DNA from: Laburnicola sp. R22_1
Lineage: Eukaryota; Ascomycota; Dothideomycetes; Pleosporales; Didymosphaeriaceae
Length of the DNA stretch: 64,000 nt
NCBI GenBank assembly: GCA_014281115.1
Contig: JACONQ010000019.1
Coordinates: 248,001-312,000, forward strand
Direction: 5' to 3'
Shown: piece after piece, positions 61,209 through 64,000 of the stretch
How positions within the stretch are numbered: position 1 is the stretch's first letter
Layout: each line of letters begins with the position of its first letter
The notes under the pieces: generated by a model
The model's input: the letters and a program-made list of their open reading frames with translations, nothing else
Told to the model about the DNA's origin: nothing
Database searches by the model: none
Program-made: the position numbers and the translations under genes

Positions 61209-61863
61209 TCTGGGTACGGGGTTTGGCCCCGACGTGGCGAAAATAGTTGGGTATCGAAGAGAAAAAGGCAAGAAAGCAGAAGAAGGTTAGATTGATGCCA
61301 TTGGAAAAGACCCAGAAGACGAAGAAAGTACATAAGGAACTGAACGGAAGCTAACACAGGTGGTACCGCGCTTGATAGATATGGCGGCACACCAAACACC
61401 ACACCTCCCTCCCACCCAGCCTCCATAGATTACACCACCACACCCTCAACAAAACGGCGGTTAACGACGCATCCTACGGCCACGCGCTGAAGGCCGTACA
61501 CGAACGAGTCAGGCTGCTGACAGGGCTCACAGGGAGCTAATCGATAAAAGTAGGGCGGGCGATACGACGGTGGGTCTGTGATTCGCGACCCTTGCGAGCA
61601 TGAGCGTGATCTCGTCACAGGGACAAGCAATGCACGGGCCCACCCGATTGGCCCAGGATGTGAAAGGTCAGCCACATGGAGGGTGCGGGCACGGTGTCGC
61701 CAGCGGTGCACGCCCACGGTGCCAAGGGCGCGTAAATGGCACGTGGTGCGGAGTCAAGGTTGATCCGCTCCTTCCCCAGATGCACCGCCGTTGCGGTTAC
61801 TCGGCCTATGTACCTAATAGCCGGATACTCCGACATTATGGCCGTGCGCTATTGAATTCCGTA

Positions 61864-62018
61864 GAGTCTTGCAAAGGGGTGTTGTGGCCCCATCTTTTTG
61901 ATTAACCCAATTAGATCCTCTCATTGAGTACTAGTGGGGCGAAAGGGTAAATAGAGGCCTCTAATTGGTTTGATCAGACCTCTAAATGCGGTTACAACAC
62001 CCCCTATCCGCAAGACTC
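61864..62018. mobile_element. Fold-back MITE, 155 bp, TA-flanked
   Basis: Ends are inverted copies (GAGTCTTGC...GGGGTGTTGT against ACAACACCCC...GCAAGACTC). The inner part also pairs (AACCCAATTAGATCCTCT against AGAGGCCTCTAATTGGTTT), so nearly the whole element can fold on itself. TA flanks both sides (61862-61863 and 62019-62020), fitting a Tc1/mariner-type target duplication. It is unrelated in sequence to the 1-kb TA-flanked elements in the AT block and lacks RIP. Confidence 0.8.
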
Positions 62019-62061
62019 TACTGTACGGTATCTTCCTCAAGGTTGCTATTAGGCCCTAGTA

Positions 62062-62225
62062 CGCCATCCATTTGGCAGCATTTCCGGTCCTAGTTCATGC
62101 GGCCATGTAGCGTTGCTTGGCCGTCTGTGCCGGATCATCGCCCCGGGAAACTCGCTGTTTTGGATCGCTACACCATCCATTTGGCAGCATCTCCGGGATG
62201 TGTTCATCTCCCGCCACATAGTGTA
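62062..62225. repeat. Two direct repeats of about 55 bp
   Basis: Units at 62062-62110 and 62170-62225 share CCATCCATTTGGCAGCAT, then TCCGG, TTCAT, and a CCACATAG/CCATGTAG-like end, about 108 bp apart. They lie some 270-430 bp upstream of the phosphodiesterase start codon. Confidence 0.75.
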
Positions 62226-62409
62226 CTAGAGGTGACAACCGCCACATATAGGGGCGCCGCGGCGTGATTTGTCAATTGGCACGTAGCACGGTAGAGCAAC
62301 CGGGACGATTGCCGGGTCCTGCACAGAACGCGGAGCATCACCACACCAGGACGTGGTCGTGCATCCACTTCCCTAGATAAACATCAACCCAAGACTCCAA
62401 GAGCATACC

Positions 62410-62422
62410 TATATAGTATAAT
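62410..62422 (+). promoter_or_regulatory. TATA-like element
   Basis: TATATAGTATAAT, about 70-80 bp upstream of the ATG at 62491; a plausible core promoter for the phosphodiesterase gene. This rests on sequence only. Confidence 0.45.
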
Positions 62423-62490
62423 ACACTGCCCAAGCCAACATATGTAGAAGCCGGCTCACTCGAACCACCGCTTCCATCCCACCCTCCACA

Positions 62491-63919
62491 ATGGCCCCCC
62501 TACTCACCCCCACAGCTGTTGTGCTCGCCTTGCTCGCCGTGCTCCCCACCGCCCTCTCCGCACCACCAACAACATCCGGCACCTTCTCCGCCCTAACCTT
62601 CAACGTCGCGGGCCTCCCCGCCTTCCTCACAGGCAACGACGTCCCCGGCTCCAAAACCACAAACACAGCCCGCATCGGCTCCCTCTTCACGCAATACAAT
62701 CACTCCATCATCCACGTCCAAGAAGACTTCAACTACCACGCGACGCTCTACGCGAACAACGACCATCCCTACCGCACGCCCACGAGCGGTGGCGTCCCCT
62801 TTGGGGATGGGCTGAATACGCTGTCCGTGTTTGACTGGGTCGACTTTGAGCGCGTGAAGTGGGACGAGTGCAGCAATGCTAGTGGAGCGGATTGCTTGAC
62901 GCCGAAAGGGTTTACGTTTATGAGAGTGAAAGTCAGCGAGGGGGTGTGGATCGATGCGTACAATCTACATACCGATGCTGGGTACGTTATGTTACGTTAC
63001 GTTACGTTACGTTACGCTCACTCACCGTGTCTGCGAAGAAATTCCTTTTACTTACATGTACATTTGTCACAGTGTCGAGCCCGGCGACCTCACCGCCCGC
63101 GCCTCCAACCTGGCCCAGCTATCCGCCTACATCGCCACCCACTCCACCACCAACCCCGTCCTCGTCTTCGGCGACACAAACACGCGCTACACCCGCGCGG
63201 CCGACACCCCGCACCTCTTCGGCACCACAAACGCCCTAACCGACGCCTGGATCGAGCTCGTGCGCAACGGCTCCCTCCCCACCACCGAACGCGTCTGCAC
63301 CAACCCCTCCCCAACAACCGAATGCGAAATCGTCGACAAATTCTGGTACCGCGGCTCCCCCGCCGTCTCCCTGCAGGCAACTTCCTTCCAATACGCGGGG
63401 GACAAGTACCTCCAGCCCGACGGCAACATCCTAAGCGACCACAATCCCATCCTCGTCCATCTCGAATGGAGCCTCAGCCATGACTTTAGATTGTCTGATC
63501 CGTGGGGCGGCCCGCATGGGAAGTACTACAACGACTTGACTACGCTTTCGACGCTTAAGTCTGCGCCGAAACCGGTTTCTATTACCCTCCGCGGCATGAA
63601 TCGTCTGGATGCTGTGGAGCTGAAACTCGCGTCCGGGGAGACGTTTACGCACGGCGGGACGGGAGGAACGCCGACGACGTTGACCCTGGAGCAAGGAGAA
63701 GTTTTGAATAGCGCGACGCTGTGCCAGGCAAAGCATAAGAATCATGCTAGAATCTTCTACTTGGAGGTGAAGACCAGCGCGGGGAGGACCGTCAGCGCAG
63801 GAAAGAAATCGGGCGATTGCGTGATGAGGGAGGCGGAGCCTGGATGGGGAATTAGCGGGTTTAGAGGCAGGGCTGGCGACGAGATTGATCAGCTTGCCTT
63901 TATTTATACCAAGATGTAA
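62491..63919 (+). CDS. Secreted DNase I-fold phosphodiesterase (sphingomyelinase-like) with C-terminal jacalin-like lectin domain
   Basis: Two exons (62491-62981 and 63073-63919) give 445 aa. The 91-bp intron has GT..AG ends and joins DAG to VEPGDL in frame. Residues 1-23 form a signal peptide (hydrophobic VVLALLAVLPTALSA). The endonuclease/exonuclease/phosphatase fold follows: FNVAGLP (37-43), metal-binding Glu in VQEDFN (78), YNLH with His160, GDTN with Asp198 and Asn200, and SDHNP with Asp286 and His287. All expected catalytic residues are present, so it should be an active Mg-dependent phosphodiesterase or phosphatase. The substrate is not provable; fungal relatives are annotated as inositol phosphatases or sphingomyelinases. 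From about 305 a jacalin-like beta-prism begins (GGPHGKYYND, ITLRGMNRLDAVEL, HGGTGG, GFRGRAGDEIDQLAFIYT), suggesting carbohydrate binding. The ATG has good context (CCACAATGGCC). Confidence 0.94.
62985..63016 (+). repeat. TTACG pentanucleotide repeat at the intron donor
   Basis: About six units of GTTAC/TTACG start within the first bases of the intron of the phosphodiesterase gene. The donor GTACGTTATG is immediately followed by the array. Confidence 0.88.
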
Positions 63920-64000
63920 AGAACTTGTCCACGGAGAGAGAATGGTACATGATTCGCGTCTTGCTCTTGCATCCATGCAGCTCTCAGTGACTCTGCGAAC

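Larger units (their letters stand above)
61209..62490. other. Divergent intergenic region between the GTPase and phosphodiesterase genes
   Basis: 1.28 kb separating two head-to-head genes, so it should hold both promoters. It contains the fold-back MITE (61864-62018) and two direct repeats (62062-62110 and 62170-62225). A TATA-like stretch precedes the right-hand gene. No coding sequence is supported. Confidence 0.65.

Noticed and set aside
61430..61905. Overlapping short frames on both strands upstream of the GTPase
   Set aside because: They lie in the divergent promoter region, conflict with one another and show no conserved sequence.

Overview
This window looks like a chromosome of a filamentous ascomycete (Pezizomycotina). 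A Dothideomycete/Pleosporales origin is my best guess but is inference. The reasons are short introns of about 50-150 bp with GT..AG ends and CTAAC-type branch sites, fungal-only gene families, and a compartmented genome in which a very AT-rich block stripped of CpA dinucleotides (the footprint of repeat-induced point mutation, RIP) abuts a GC-balanced gene-bearing part.

Positions 1 to about 39,440 are a transposon graveyard with no surviving protein gene. Boundaries could be read from target-site duplications (TSDs). There is a minus-strand Gypsy element (1879-12532, 172-bp LTRs, TSD GAAGT) carrying a nested Tc1/mariner-like element and a nested 1.2-kb retroposon-like element. A complete plus-strand Gypsy element of another family lies at 18288-25739 (153-bp LTRs, TSD AAGAT). 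A second copy of that family is split into a 5' part (13184-15352) and an inverted 3' part (31933-37008). Three copies of a roughly 950-bp LTR, called X here (15353-16297, 37009-37963, 38374-39347), are nearly free of RIP and lie in opposite orientations. Two independent pairs of TSDs (ATCTT and ATAAG) rejoin if the segment between the first two X copies is flipped, so the block carries a roughly 21-kb inversion caused by recombination between X copies. Next to the third X is a primer-binding site complementary to the anticodon arm of a tRNA-Met(CAT), i.e. half-tRNA priming as in copia and Ty5.

Positions 39,545-51,294 are a much younger Copia element with 218-bp LTRs differing at about 4 positions. 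Its reading frames are broken by C-to-T/G-to-A stops. It is interrupted by a 6.2-kb minus-strand Tad1-type LINE (43219-49443) with a 14-bp TSD, itself degenerate (RT YADD changed to YADN).

Positions 51,295-64,000 are normal gene space with three intact spliced genes. They are a seven-helix fungal rhodopsin/PTH11-like membrane protein (53243-54606, minus, 367 aa), a large SLIP-GC-like dynamin-type GTPase (57921-61208, minus, 938 aa) whose nucleotide-binding motifs are all degenerate, and a secreted DNase I-fold phosphodiesterase (sphingomyelinase-like) joined to a jacalin-like lectin domain (62491-63919, plus, 445 aa). The last two are divergently transcribed from a 1.3-kb intergenic region that holds a fold-back MITE and a pair of about 55-bp direct repeats. 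No shared pathway links the three genes. What is notable is their position beside a RIP-affected repeat block, where fungal genomes often keep fast-evolving membrane and secreted proteins.
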